Shown here: in pieces, positions 29,501 through 37,156 of the stretch | Layout of the letters: each line of letters starts with the position of its first letter | Position numbering within the stretch: the first letter of the stretch is position 1 | NCBI RefSeq assembly: GCF_918741285.1 | Contig: NZ_CAKKNC010000001.1 | Span: 186,001 to 250,000 of the forward strand | DNA from: Sphingobium sp. CECT 9361 | GTDB taxonomy: Bacteria > Pseudomonadota > Alphaproteobacteria > Sphingomonadales > Sphingomonadaceae | DNA: 64,000 bases | Reading direction: 5' to 3' | Position numbers and translations under genes: made by a program | The notes under the pieces: model-generated | Seen by the model: the letters and a program-made list of their open reading frames with translations, nothing else | Database searches by the model: none | What the model was told of the DNA's origin: nothing

Positions 29501-30089
29501 TGATCCCGTGAGAATCGACCGAGAAAACCCCAATGCCGCCTGCTTCCTGTGCCCGCCGCAATTGCGCCTGCATGTCGCGTAGAGTGTCCTCGGCAATCCG
29601 TTGGCTGGTGTCATCGCGCAGGACATTTATGAAACCGGTGATGACACCATCGGGATCACGCAGAGGCGTTATCTCTCCACTGCTCTTGCTGTCCCTTTCA
29701 GATTGTCCGGGCAGATGAATGCCCTGCGTCCCCCGCTCAGCGAAAATGTCATCGATGATAGGACGGATTTGTTCCATCGCGACGCCCCAAACGTCATCGA
29801 CGCTGGCACCCATCGCGCCTGAAGCTGGGGTAGCTAACAGCGGACAACATGCCGCGTTGAAGAAAAGCGCCGGATCGTCGCGGCCCCATATCAGGATCGT
29901 CGCCTCCGGCGCGTGGAGAATGAAACTCAAGGCAAGCTTGAGTGCCTCAGGCCAGGTCTGTGGCAAACCGAGCGGATGGGTCGACCAGTCTCGCGCAAGA
30001 ATAAGCGTCGTGGCATCGCCGCCGCCATCGAGGAAGCGCAAGGGAGGGGGGAGAGATGCTGCGACCGATGTCATGGGTTCTTCGATCAT
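26577..30089 (-). CDS. Multi-PAS hybrid histidine kinase with C-terminal receiver
   Basis: 1170 aa, no clear membrane segments. Order: N-terminal PAS/GAF-like region (about 35-160), then about five PAS/PAC repeats (ending in VGVARDITD, QGADVTEQ, GTNTDIQD, AVGRDVTD, GFGRDITA), HisKA with the phosphoacceptor in GGIAHDFNNLLQ near residue 815, HATPase with N, G1 (DTGSGM) and G2 (GQGTGLGL) boxes, and a receiver domain whose aspartate lies in LLITDIGLPGMDG. The signal is unknown. No separate response regulator is adjacent, so phosphotransfer may end on its own receiver. ATG 30074 is an alternative start. Confidence 0.9.
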   Translation of the reverse strand: MIEEPMTSVAASLPPPLRFLDGGGDATTLILARDWSTHPLGLPQTWPEALKLALSFILHAPEATILIWGRDDPALFFNAACCPLLATPASGAMGASVDDVWGVAMEQIRPIIDDIFAERGTQGIHLPGQSERDSKSSGEITPLRDPDGVITGFINVLRDDTSQRIAEDTLRDMQAQLRRAQEAGGIGVFSVDSHGIIEGSPTFYRLYGFAEGATRDATAFERLIIAEDSSLVSTRAKRIAGDVTTDVEYRIRRADTGEIRWIARKGETEHDPDGRFVRFVGVARDITDQVLTQRALATEREQLAQMFEQSPTFMAMLRGPSHILERVNPGFTRLIGERQVLGKSISDALPDLVEQGFLTLLDRVYRTGEPRVGENTRYVTQSSSDQPACEHFVNFVFQPIRDADGTIAGIFIQGADVTEQVIARDAVAASELQFHTFAQTMPNHVWTAQADGVLDWFNDRTLAYLGPDMATGQEHSWLDMLHPDDRPAATERWMTSVATGEIYETEFRIRRFDDEYRWHIVRALPIRSPDGRILRWIGTNTDIQDQKAAEAETARDRDRLWTLSQDLMLICNREGVITAVNPTGKRLLGWAETEMIGQSLSAFLHPEDIPTTTANVARLAEGTATLYFENRYRTKDGNYRLLDWNAVSDSGYIHAVGRDVTDERALARDRERIWTLSPVLKVVATTGGEIQTVNPSWTKVLGWTPQQTVGRNVMDFVAEDDRETGAAGMAQLAGGIPVIEFENVFLTASGERRTISWTTVPENETLYGFGRDITAEREAAATLMATEEALRQSQKMEAVGQLTGGIAHDFNNLLQGITGSLEIIQRRMAQGRTTDLDRFITGATTAANRAAALTHRLLAFSRRQPLDPQPVRANPLMASMDDLLRRTMGERITLHMNLADDLWLTLCDPNQLENAILNLAINARDAMPDGGTLTIETHNARFEETDMAMHRELKAGEYIAINVTDTGSGMDPDTIARAFEPFFTTKPQGQGTGLGLSMIYGFARQSEGYAQISSERGKGTTFTLSLPRHHGEARTEDATSQIAEDLRADEGEVVLVVEDEPVVRGLIVETLDDLGYRVMEAADGLEGIAVLQSDSRIDLLITDIGLPGMDGRQVADAARTARPGLKILFMTGYAETAALASGFLEPGMAMVTKPFTIEALSTRVRAIIEG

Positions 30090-30213
30090 GACCCAAGCAT
30101 TGGCAGCGGCTAAAGTCTAGCGCGATTTCATACCTTTCACGCCGTTGTTGCAATAGTGATAACGAAGATGAAACGAGTTGCCTGTATTGTGCGGAGCGGA
30201 ACGGAGGAATGGG

Positions 30214-30633
30214 ATGACCTTGTCAGCGGAACAGCCGCTTGCGCCGCGCAAACTGTCTGCGCCCAGCCGCCTTGAAGATCGCCGCAAAATACGGCGGTCG
30301 AAAATCTTCGTACCCTTGATATTGACGATGCCGCATGGTGAGGTTCGCGCGCATCTTCTTGACATCGGGACAGGGGGTGCTTTGTGCTTCAGCGAAACGC
30401 AGCCTCAGTTTGACTCCATAGTCGATATCTGTTGGTATTCCACGAGGTGGGCGGCCCGTGTCATCTGGATCAATGGCCGCCGTTTTGGACTACGTTTTTT
30501 GTCGCCGCTAAGTCTGGAGAGCGTACAGGGCGTCATAGAAGACGGTGCCCGCCGTAAGAGGGTGCACCATATCGATCAGGCCGCTGCTACGCCCTCTGCT
30601 TCGACCACATCTCCGCCGATCAGAACCCCTTGA
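30214..30633 (+). CDS. PilZ domain protein
   Basis: 139 aa from ATG 30214 with GGAGGA 5 nt upstream. RRKIRRSKIFVPLIL then DIGTGGALCFSE approximate the PilZ RxxxR and (D/N)xSxxG motifs with the serine replaced by threonine. The last 19 codons lie opposite the 3' end of the DUF5818 gene; this tail (TPSASTTSPPIRTP) is low-complexity. Divergent from the hybrid kinase. Likely cyclic di-GMP or related signalling role. Confidence 0.72.
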   Translation: MTLSAEQPLAPRKLSAPSRLEDRRKIRRSKIFVPLILTMPHGEVRAHLLDIGTGGALCFSETQPQFDSIVDICWYSTRWAARVIWINGRRFGLRFLSPLSLESVQGVIEDGARRKRVHHIDQAAATPSASTTSPPIRTP

Positions 30634-30794
30634 ACTCTTACACGTTTTTCGACGAGATCCACGGGCACTCGGTGTAGCAGCAATCGCCACGTGCCACCCA
30701 CGTCGCGATCGAGCAGGAAACCGCCTGCATCGCGGATCAGCCGCCCCGTCTCATCGATCGGCACGTCGCGTGACGACAGAGCGTCCTCCGGCAT
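30576..30794 (-). CDS. DUF5818 domain protein, 72 aa
   Basis: GFLLDRDVGGTWRLLLHRVPVDLVEKRVRVQGVL matches the DUF5818 pattern (small OB-like beta protein seen in sphingomonads). The start ATG 30794 lies 1 nt after the ald stop, so it is cotranslated with alanine dehydrogenase. Overlaps the convergent PilZ gene by 58 bp. Function unknown. Confidence 0.7.
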   Translation of the reverse strand: MPEDALSSRDVPIDETGRLIRDAGGFLLDRDVGGTWRLLLHRVPVDLVEKRVRVQGVLIGGDVVEAEGVAAA

Positions 30795-30795
30795 C

Positions 30796-31911
30796 TCAGG
30801 CGACGGCTTCTGCCGCCGGGGTGTAGGGCAGGCCGAGATCCTGCGCGACGGCTTCGTACGTCACTTTGCCATCCCACACGTTCAGCCCGGCAAGAAGATG
30901 CGGGTCGCGTTTCAACGCTGCCTTCCATCCCAGATCGGCAATGCGGAGCGCATGAGGCAGTGTCACGTTGTTGAGCGCATAGGTGCTGGTGCGCGCCACT
31001 GCGCCGGGCATATTGGCGACACAATAATGCACGATGCCATCGACGATATAGGTCGGATCGGCGTGGGTGGTCGCATGACTCGTTTCGAAACAGCCACCCT
31101 GATCGATCGCAACATCGACCAGCACTGCGCCCGGCTTCATTGTCTTGAGCATTTCGGCTGTCACGAGCTTGGGCGCAGCGGCCCCGGGGATCAGTACCGC
31201 ACCGACGACCAGATCGGCGTCCGCGACACATTCCGCCAGATTGGCACGGTTGGAAAAGCGCGTCTTGGCACGTGCTTCGAAATACATACCGAGCTTTTCA
31301 AGCACTTCCGGGCTACGGTCGAGTATCGTCACATCCGCACCCAGGCCTGCGGCCATCTGTGCGGCATTAAAGCCCACCACGCCGCCGCCGATCACCGCGA
31401 CCTTCGCAGGCAGTACGCCCGGCACACCGCCCAGCAATACGCCACGCCCACCATGCGCCTTTTCCAGCGCGGTTGCTCCGGCCTGAATCGCCATGCGACC
31501 GGCGACCTGACTCATCGGCTTGAGCAGGGGAAGCCCACCGCTCTCGTCGGTCACAGTTTCATAGGCGATGCACACCGCACCGCTTTTAACCAGATCGCAG
31601 GTCTGATCCGGATCAGGGGCAAGGTGCAGATATGTATACAGGATCTGGCCCGGACGCAGCATGGCGCGCTCCACCGGCTGCGGTTCCTTGACCTTCACGA
31701 TCATCTCGGCGCGCGCGAACACTTCGGCAGCCGTTGCAATGATTTCCGCACCGGCCTTTATATAGGCAGCATCATTGGCCCCGATGCCATTACCTGCATT
31801 GGCTTCGACCAGCACGCTATGGCCATGCGCAGTCAATTCATGCACGCTCTCAGGCGTCAGGCCGACGCGATATTCATGATTTTTGATTTCCTTGACGGTG
31901 CCGACGATCAT
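30796..31911 (-). CDS. ald: Alanine dehydrogenase
   Basis: 371 aa. Converts L-alanine to pyruvate and ammonia with NAD. Substrate-binding K in IVKVKEPQ and H in YTYLHLAPD, Rossmann motif [17 protein letters not shown] and the catalytic aspartate region VDVAIDQGG are all present. Length is standard. An AT-rich inverted repeat sits 35 bp upstream, suggesting Lrp/AsnC-type control, although no such regulator gene is next to it. Confidence 0.95.
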   Translation of the reverse strand: MIVGTVKEIKNHEYRVGLTPESVHELTAHGHSVLVEANAGNGIGANDAAYIKAGAEIIATAAEVFARAEMIVKVKEPQPVERAMLRPGQILYTYLHLAPDPDQTCDLVKSGAVCIAYETVTDESGGLPLLKPMSQVAGRMAIQAGATALEKAHGGRGVLLGGVPGVLPAKVAVIGGGVVGFNAAQMAAGLGADVTILDRSPEVLEKLGMYFEARAKTRFSNRANLAECVADADLVVGAVLIPGAAAPKLVTAEMLKTMKPGAVLVDVAIDQGGCFETSHATTHADPTYIVDGIVHYCVANMPGAVARTSTYALNNVTLPHALRIADLGWKAALKRDPHLLAGLNVWDGKVTYEAVAQDLGLPYTPAAEAVA

Positions 31912-31945
31912 CGCTCACTCCTTCAGGCGCTGTCAAACGCGCCGT

Positions 31946-31975
31946 AATTATATTACCTGTTTCGATAATATAATT
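31946..31975. promoter_or_regulatory. ald: AT-rich perfect inverted repeat upstream of ald
   Basis: AATTATATTA, 10-nt spacer, TAATATAATT: a perfect 10-bp inverted repeat with no G or C in the arms in GC-rich DNA, 35 bp before the ald start. Centre-to-centre spacing of 20 bp equals two helical turns, which fits a dimeric or tetrameric Lrp-like regulator. Confidence 0.55.
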
Positions 31976-32130
31976 CCGCCGTTCTGAAAACCCCGAATCG
32001 GCTGACAAAAAGCGTCCGGAAATGACCGCATGATGTGTGGTCGCACCCTTCAGAAGGGCAGGACCGTCAGTGCCATGGCCGCTATTTGCTTTCCTGCACC
32101 GCTAACTATGCGATTTTTTTGAGCGCGACT

Positions 32131-32355
32131 CTACTGGTTCAGCCGACTCGTCTTTTTCCGGGTGCCGATTGCATGGCACGCCATGGCGCACGGGTCGTTA
32201 TGCGGCCCCTTGTTGCGGGGCTGAGGCACAGGTGCGAAGCCGCCGCCGCACATGGCAACGAACATGATGTCGGAACGCGCGAAGACGGCGCTCGGAAACG
32301 CCAGTCCAGTCAGGGCGGCAACCGACAGGCATAGAGCGAAGCGCCTATATGGCAT
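32131..32355 (-). CDS. Small exported Cys/His protein behind hemN
   Basis: 74 aa from ATG 32355: signal peptide MPYRRFALCLSVAALTGLAFPSAVFA, then a mature part of about 48 residues with three cysteines. It contains MCGGGFAPVP and, near the end, PCAMACHAIG, a CX3CH pattern, then a basic tail. The longer frame upstream would start inside hemN without a signal; the signal peptide decides the start. It overlaps the hemN 3' end by 11 bp, so the two are probably cotranslated and share the FNR-type control. Family not recognised; a heme- or metal-binding periplasmic role is possible. Confidence 0.65.
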   Translation of the reverse strand: MPYRRFALCLSVAALTGLAFPSAVFARSDIMFVAMCGGGFAPVPQPRNKGPHNDPCAMACHAIGTRKKTSRLNQ

Positions 32356-33667
32356 TACTGAATCGCGCTTGGCTGGGCTCCAGGCGGCCGTCGAAAATCG
32401 CAGCGATCGTTCTTCGATACGGCGTTGCGTCCGCCGCCAATAGTATACGATCGGCATCGTAGGTCAGAAGGTCTCGGCGCGCAAAATCGTCCAGCAACGC
32501 CGTTTCGTGTGGAGTGAGACGCGCCGCGGGCAGACGTGCTTCGCCATGACACAGCAGATCGAAGATGATCTGTCGCTGCAGACTATCCTGCATGCTGGCA
32601 TGAACGCCGCGCTCCGAAGGAAGCTGACCAGCCGAAAGACGCATGCGATATCGCCCGACATTCTTCTCATTCTGAACGATCAGGCCGGGAAACTGGCTGA
32701 TCGCCGATGCGCCCAGACCGATCAGCACGGATGAGGCGTCGTCGGTAAAGCCCTGAAAATTGCGACCGAGGCGTTTTTCGGCGGCTGCCACGGCAAGGGC
32801 ATCGTGCGGCTTTGCAAAGTGATCGAAACCCACTGCGCGATATCCGCCATGGGTAAGCTGTTCATGGCCCAAAGCGGCCATCGCGAACCGTGCGGCGGCG
32901 TCAGGCAGATTGCTATCGTCGATCCTGCGCTGACGCGGGAGCAGCCTTGGCACGTGCGCATAGCCAAACAGCGCAATCCGGTCTGGTCCCAGTTGCATGG
33001 CCAGCGCCAACGTCTCGGCCAGATCGTCAGCACTTTGCCCCGGCAGGCCATACATCAGGTCGAAGCTCACAGTGGCCATGCCCGCACGACGAAGTGCGGC
33101 CATGCTGTCCGATATGCGCTCGAAAGGCTGAATGCGGCCGATCTTTGCCTGAACATGGGGCGCAAAGGTCTGTACGCCCATGCTGACGCGCGTGACGCCG
33201 GTCGCTTTAAGCGTGTCGATCCACCGCTGGTCCAAGCTACGCGGATCGACTTCTACGGCGATTTCGGCATCGGTTTCGCCGAAACAGCGTGCGATCTGAT
33301 CCAATAGTCGCACGAAATCGACGGGTGGCAATGCGTTGGGGCTGCCGCCGCCCCATGCGATTCGCCGGATCTTTCCCCGTCCGCCCAGATGCTGGGCAAC
33401 CAAGGCGATTTCGCTTTCCAATGCCTCGACATAAGCAGCCAGTCGATGGGCCTTGCCTGCGGCGCCTGTGTTGCAACCGCAATACCAGCATATCTCATGG
33501 CAATAGGGGACGTGAAGATATAGCGAGATATCTTCCTCCGGCTGCACCTTCGCGAGCGCACTTGCCATTTCCACCATGCCCACCGCAGAGCTGAAATCCA
33601 CCGCAGTAGGATAGCTCGTATAGCGCGGTACCGCGCGTTCGAGCAGCTCAGGGTAGTATGTCCACAT
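32345..33667 (-). CDS. hemN: Oxygen-independent coproporphyrinogen III oxidase
   Basis: 440 aa from ATG 33667 (MWTYYPELLERAVPRYTSYPTA, the usual family start); an upstream in-frame TTG at 33715 lies inside the FNR-type box and is unlikely. Radical SAM cluster C56, C60, C63 in YCHEICWYCGC, with C65 also conserved in HemN. WGGGSPN and GVQTF segments match. Decarboxylates coproporphyrinogen III to protoporphyrinogen IX without oxygen, supplying heme to the cbb3 oxidase when oxygen is low. Divergent from ompW with an FNR-type box between. Confidence 0.93.
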   Translation of the reverse strand: MWTYYPELLERAVPRYTSYPTAVDFSSAVGMVEMASALAKVQPEEDISLYLHVPYCHEICWYCGCNTGAAGKAHRLAAYVEALESEIALVAQHLGGRGKIRRIAWGGGSPNALPPVDFVRLLDQIARCFGETDAEIAVEVDPRSLDQRWIDTLKATGVTRVSMGVQTFAPHVQAKIGRIQPFERISDSMAALRRAGMATVSFDLMYGLPGQSADDLAETLALAMQLGPDRIALFGYAHVPRLLPRQRRIDDSNLPDAAARFAMAALGHEQLTHGGYRAVGFDHFAKPHDALAVAAAEKRLGRNFQGFTDDASSVLIGLGASAISQFPGLIVQNEKNVGRYRMRLSAGQLPSERGVHASMQDSLQRQIIFDLLCHGEARLPAARLTPHETALLDDFARRDLLTYDADRILLAADATPYRRTIAAIFDGRLEPSQARFSNAI

Positions 33668-33701
33668 GCGGCATGTCTGCGCCGTCGGCGTCGATACCGC
33701 A

Positions 33702-33715
33702 TTGATCCCGGTCAA
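33702..33715. promoter_or_regulatory. FNR-type box between hemN and ompW
   Basis: TTGATCCCGGTCAA matches TTGAT-N4-ATCAA with one mismatch. It lies 35 bp before the hemN ATG and about 85 bp before ompW. The window encodes an Fnr protein with the appropriate cysteines at 37.3 kb. Confidence 0.75.
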
Positions 33716-33800
33716 AGTTTTTGTTGCGCACCGTCAATGCGGGTTGCGGCTGCCCGGCTCAGGAGATGCGGGAGACTTTTCGAGCATGGAATGGAGACTG

Positions 33801-34472
33801 ATGATGACAAACCCCCGGTTCACTGCCGCCGCAGCACTGGCCATGGTGGCCTGCATGGTTGCACCGCAGGCATGGGCGAAGCAGGGCGACGTTCTGTTGC
33901 GGGCCCGGGCGATCATGGTCGCACCCAATGAGAAAAGCAGCGCCATCCTGCCCGCCTTCCCCGGCGAACAAGTCAAGGTGAACAACAGCGTGATGCCCGA
34001 AGTCGACGTCACCTATATGGCGACCGATCATATCGGCTTTGAACTGATCGCCGCGACCACGAAGCATTCGGCCAGCGGTATAAGCGGAACGACGGGATCG
34101 CTCGGCAAGCTGGCCTCCACCTGGGTGCTGCCCCCGACACTGACTATGCAGTATCACCCCATCGTGGACGGTCATGTTCGGCCCTATATTGGCGCCGGAG
34201 TGAACTACACTCTCTTCTATTCCGAAAAGCCGTCGGCGGCTTTGGTCGCCGCTGTCGGTCCCACCAAAGTGCATATGAGCAGCAGTTTCGGGCTGGCCGC
34301 GCAAGCCGGCGTCGATATCGATCTTAGCGAGAAGATGTTCCTGAACTTCGACATCAAATATATCGGCATCGACACCAACGCGCGGCTTAACACGACCGCA
34401 GCCGGGGTGCAGCGGGTGAAGATCGACCTCGATCCGATCGTCGTCGGAGTGGGCATCGGCATGCGACTCTAG
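33801..34472 (+). CDS. ompW: OmpW family outer membrane protein
   Basis: 223 aa from ATG 33801 (ATG 33804 is equally possible; GGAGA lies just upstream). Signal peptide ending in PQAWA. Eight-stranded beta-barrel pattern typical of OmpW: GDVLLRARAIMVAPNE, EVDVTYMATDHIGFELIAATTKH, LPPTLTMQYHP, RPYIGAGVNYTLFY, and a terminal strand ending GVGIGMRL. OmpW forms a narrow hydrophobic channel, and in enterics is induced under oxygen limitation, which fits the shared FNR-type box. Confidence 0.88.
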   Translation: MMTNPRFTAAAALAMVACMVAPQAWAKQGDVLLRARAIMVAPNEKSSAILPAFPGEQVKVNNSVMPEVDVTYMATDHIGFELIAATTKHSASGISGTTGSLGKLASTWVLPPTLTMQYHPIVDGHVRPYIGAGVNYTLFYSEKPSAALVAAVGPTKVHMSSSFGLAAQAGVDIDLSEKMFLNFDIKYIGIDTNARLNTTAAGVQRVKIDLDPIVVGVGIGMRL

Positions 34473-34476
34473 TGAC

Positions 34477-34493
34477 TAAGGATATTTACGGAT
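34477..34493 (+). promoter_or_regulatory. Candidate FixJ site, copy 1 (usp-fixLJ promoter)
   Basis: TAAGGATATTTACGGAT, two TAmGGA half-sites 10 bp apart, followed by GGGCA. It matches 14 of 17 bases of the element before fnr at 37157-37173. It lies 60 bp before the universal stress protein start. Confidence 0.55.
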
Positions 34494-34536
34494 GGGCAAT
34501 AAATGGCTCCGGCCAGTAGCGTCTCCGTAAATATCC
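34480..34536. repeat. 13-bp perfect inverted repeat upstream of usp
   Basis: GGATATTTACGGA (34480-34492) and TCCGTAAATATCC (34524-34536) with a 31-nt spacer. The right arm is a second, inverted copy of the candidate FixJ element. An RNA hairpin after ompW is an alternative reading, but there is no T-run. Confidence 0.8.
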
Positions 34537-34552
34537 CGCCGGAGTTAAGTTC

Positions 34553-35368
34553 ATGAAATCGATTCTCGTGCATATCCATGACGACTCCGGTCAGAAGGCA
34601 CGACTGCAAGCCGCACTGGATCTCACGCGGGCAAGCGGAGGCCATCTCACTTGCCTGCAGATTACGCCGTATAACGAAATGGTGACGCTTGACCCATTGG
34701 GCGGCGCCTATGCGCTTGCAGTCGATATGGCGCAGATGCGTGAAGCGGAAGTGGCCAGCCAGCAGACACTGGAAGCACAACTGCACCATGAGGACGTCAA
34801 CTGGGATTGGCAGCATGGCGAAGGGGATGCCGCAACTTGCTTGCTGCGCGCATCTCGCTTGGCCGATGTCGTCGTCGTAACGCTCCCGCGTGGCGACCGA
34901 TACTATCCCGGTGCACTGCTCCCTATCGTGGGCGATCTGGTAACGCATTGCCGCAGCAGCGTTCTCGCTCTGCCGCCCGCTGTAGGCACCATCGACATAG
35001 CCGGCCGAGCCCTGGTGGCTTGGGACGGATCCCATGAAGCGGCCGTTGCACTTTTGCGAGCCACGCCCTTGCTCAAGCGAGCGAGCGAGGTTCACGTCGT
35101 CATGATCGAGGAACGGGACAAGCCTGTTTTCCCGCCAACAGACGCCAGTATTTATCTTTCCCGGCATGGGATATATTCTGAACTGCATGAGTGGCCGCGC
35201 AAGGACCGAACGGTCGAGGAAGCGCTGATCCACGCAATTGGGGAATTGAAAGCGGACTGGATGGTGATGGGCGCGTTCGGCCACAGCCGCCTGCGCGAAA
35301 CCATCTTCGGCGGCGTTACGCGCTATCTTCTGGCGGAAAGCCCGGTGCCACTGTTGCTCGCCCATTGA
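34553..35368 (+). CDS. Universal stress protein, tandem UspA-type
   Basis: 271 aa, two UspA-like halves: MKSILVHIHDDSG... (residues 1-140) and RALVAWDGSHEAAVALLRATPLL... (about 150-271). The C-terminal MGAFGHSRLRETIFGGVTRYLL carries the G-x9-G(S/T)-like nucleotide-binding segment. Likely a low-oxygen stress protein, since it is 21 bp upstream of fixL and both share a promoter region bearing the candidate FixJ element. Confidence 0.88.
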   Translation: MKSILVHIHDDSGQKARLQAALDLTRASGGHLTCLQITPYNEMVTLDPLGGAYALAVDMAQMREAEVASQQTLEAQLHHEDVNWDWQHGEGDAATCLLRASRLADVVVVTLPRGDRYYPGALLPIVGDLVTHCRSSVLALPPAVGTIDIAGRALVAWDGSHEAAVALLRATPLLKRASEVHVVMIEERDKPVFPPTDASIYLSRHGIYSELHEWPRKDRTVEEALIHAIGELKADWMVMGAFGHSRLRETIFGGVTRYLLAESPVPLLLAH

Positions 35369-35389
35369 AACCGGGCCATAGTCGGACAA

Positions 35390-36532
35390 ATGCCGATCGA
35401 CCAACTGCCAGCAAATACGAAACTGGATGATACAGCGACCTTGGAACAGGCGCTGCTAAGCTCCATTTTGTCGACAATTCCCGATGCACTGATCGTCATA
35501 GATGCGCGTGCGCATATCGTTTCCTTCAGTGCGGCAGCGCAACGGATGTTCGACTATTCGGAAGCCGATGTGCTTGGCGAGAATATCATGATGCTGATGC
35601 CGTCCCCCGATCGGGAACGGCACGACAGTTATATGACCAACTATCTTCAGACTGGCGTGCGAAAGATCATCGGAATTGGTCGGCTTACGACCGCGCTGCG
35701 GCGCGACGGATCGACCTTTCCGATAGAGCTGCAGGTCGGGGAACTCCATGATGGCAGCGATCGGTTCTTTACCGGGTTCATCCGCGATCTGACCGAGCGG
35801 CAGCAGACCGAGCGGCGATTGCAGGACTTGCAGGCCGAGCTGGCGCATACGGCGCGTGTGACAGCGATGGGGACGTTGGCATCGGCGCTGGCGCATGAGC
35901 TTAACCAGCCGCTGACAGCCATTGCGAACTATATGGAAGCAGCACGCGATCTGCTGGCCGAGCCAGAACCGGACCGCGCACTGCTGGCCGAGGCGCTGGA
36001 CGAGTCGGCGGCGCAGGCTTTGCGCGCCGGGGATATCATCCGATCGCTGCGCGAATTCATCAAGCGTGGCGACTCCCATCGTCAGCCCGAACAACTGCGT
36101 GCGGTCCTGGCGGAAGGGACGGCACTGGCCTTTATCGGTGTCGATAGCCGGGGCATCGACATGGATATCGCAACCGATGCCGGCGTCGATATGGTACTTA
36201 TCAACCGTGTTCAGATTCAACAGGTCGTGATCAATCTGGTCCGCAATGCCGTCGAAGCCATGGCGGGCAAAACAGTCCGCCTTCTGCGAATCACGGCGGG
36301 TCTCGACGCGACCGGGCGCGTCGAAGTAAGCGTGTCGGACAGTGGAACGGGATTGTCGCCGGAAGTGGAGCGACAGATTTTTACACCGTTCCACAGTACC
36401 AAACCAGCAGGATTGGGGGTCGGCCTGTCGATTTGCCAGACCATCGTCGAAGCGCATGGTGGGCGCATATGGGCCACGCCATCGCGCTGGGGCGGCTCCA
36501 ACTTCCATTTCACCATCGATCCGGCGGAGTGA
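35390..36532 (+). CDS. fixL: Heme-PAS oxygen sensor histidine kinase FixL
   Basis: 380 aa, no membrane helices (soluble, as in Bradyrhizobium FixL). PAS domain at residues 20-140 with proximal heme ligand H78 in RERHDSY and distal R98 in IIGIGR, at the same 20-residue spacing as H200 and R220 of B. japonicum FixL; the position equivalent to R206 is N84. The GSTFPIELQVGE and FTGFIRDLTE blocks match FixL closely. Kinase core: phosphoacceptor H169 in ALAHELNQPLTA, N box NLVRNAVEAM, G box SDSGTGLS and GLGVGLSI. It should autophosphorylate when oxygen leaves the heme and pass the phosphate to FixJ, encoded 4 bp downstream. Confidence 0.92.
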   Translation: MPIDQLPANTKLDDTATLEQALLSSILSTIPDALIVIDARAHIVSFSAAAQRMFDYSEADVLGENIMMLMPSPDRERHDSYMTNYLQTGVRKIIGIGRLTTALRRDGSTFPIELQVGELHDGSDRFFTGFIRDLTERQQTERRLQDLQAELAHTARVTAMGTLASALAHELNQPLTAIANYMEAARDLLAEPEPDRALLAEALDESAAQALRAGDIIRSLREFIKRGDSHRQPEQLRAVLAEGTALAFIGVDSRGIDMDIATDAGVDMVLINRVQIQQVVINLVRNAVEAMAGKTVRLLRITAGLDATGRVEVSVSDSGTGLSPEVERQIFTPFHSTKPAGLGVGLSICQTIVEAHGGRIWATPSRWGGSNFHFTIDPAE

Positions 36533-36536
36533 ACCC

Positions 36537-37151
36537 ATGACCAGCGATGCTCTGCCTATCTTTATCGTGGACGATGACGAAGGGATCCGCCGGTCGGTCT
36601 CTTTTCTGCTCAAGACCAGCGGTTATTCCGTCCAGACGTTCAGCGGGGGCCTGGAGTTTCTCAAGGTAGCGGCATCGCTCGATACCGGATGCGTACTGCT
36701 GGATGTGCGTATGCCGGACATCGACGGACTGGCCGTCCAGCGCAGACTGCACGAAGAAGGCATCATGCTGCCGGTCATCATCATGACGGGTCATGGCGAT
36801 ATCGACATGGCCGTCACGGCAATGCGCGCAGGTGCAATAGACTTTATCGAAAAGCCCTTCGGCAAGGCGACACTGATCGCCAGTCTGGATCGCGCAAAGG
36901 CGCAGGCGCAGACCAGCCTGACGGTTATCACTCAGCGTGAACATGCCTTGTCACGGCTCAACATATTGACGGATCGTGAGCGCGACGTGCTCAGGGGACT
37001 TGTTGCGGGCCTGCCTAACAAGACTATTGCCTATGACCTGGGCATAAGTCCGCGTACGGTCGAAATCCATCGATCCAACCTGATGCTGAAGCTGAATGTG
37101 CGAAGCTTGTCAGAGGTCTTGCGCATCGCTTTTCAGGCAGGGGTCAGCTAA
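36537..37151 (+). CDS. fixJ: FixJ-type response regulator (receiver + LuxR HTH)
   Basis: 204 aa from ATG 36537 with GGAG upstream; the open frame extends back into fixL but the receiver begins at this ATG. Receiver with acidic pocket IVDDDEG, phosphoacceptor D56 in LLDVRMPDIDG, T in MTGHGD and K in EKPFG. LuxR/FixJ HTH at about 140-204 (LTDRERDVLRGLVAGLPNKTIAYDLGISPRTVEIH). Activated by FixL; likely targets are the usp-fixLJ and fnr promoters through the shared element. Confidence 0.92.
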   Translation: MTSDALPIFIVDDDEGIRRSVSFLLKTSGYSVQTFSGGLEFLKVAASLDTGCVLLDVRMPDIDGLAVQRRLHEEGIMLPVIIMTGHGDIDMAVTAMRAGAIDFIEKPFGKATLIASLDRAKAQAQTSLTVITQREHALSRLNILTDRERDVLRGLVAGLPNKTIAYDLGISPRTVEIHRSNLMLKLNVRSLSEVLRIAFQAGVS

Positions 37152-37156
37152 CCGGA

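Noticed and set aside
30691..31947. 418-aa plus-strand frame
   Set aside because: Antisense to alanine dehydrogenase.
32108..32122. T-run GATTTTTTTGAG as a terminator
   Set aside because: No stable stem precedes it on either strand.
35456..36613. 385-aa minus-strand frame
   Set aside because: Antisense to fixL; no start signal or domain.
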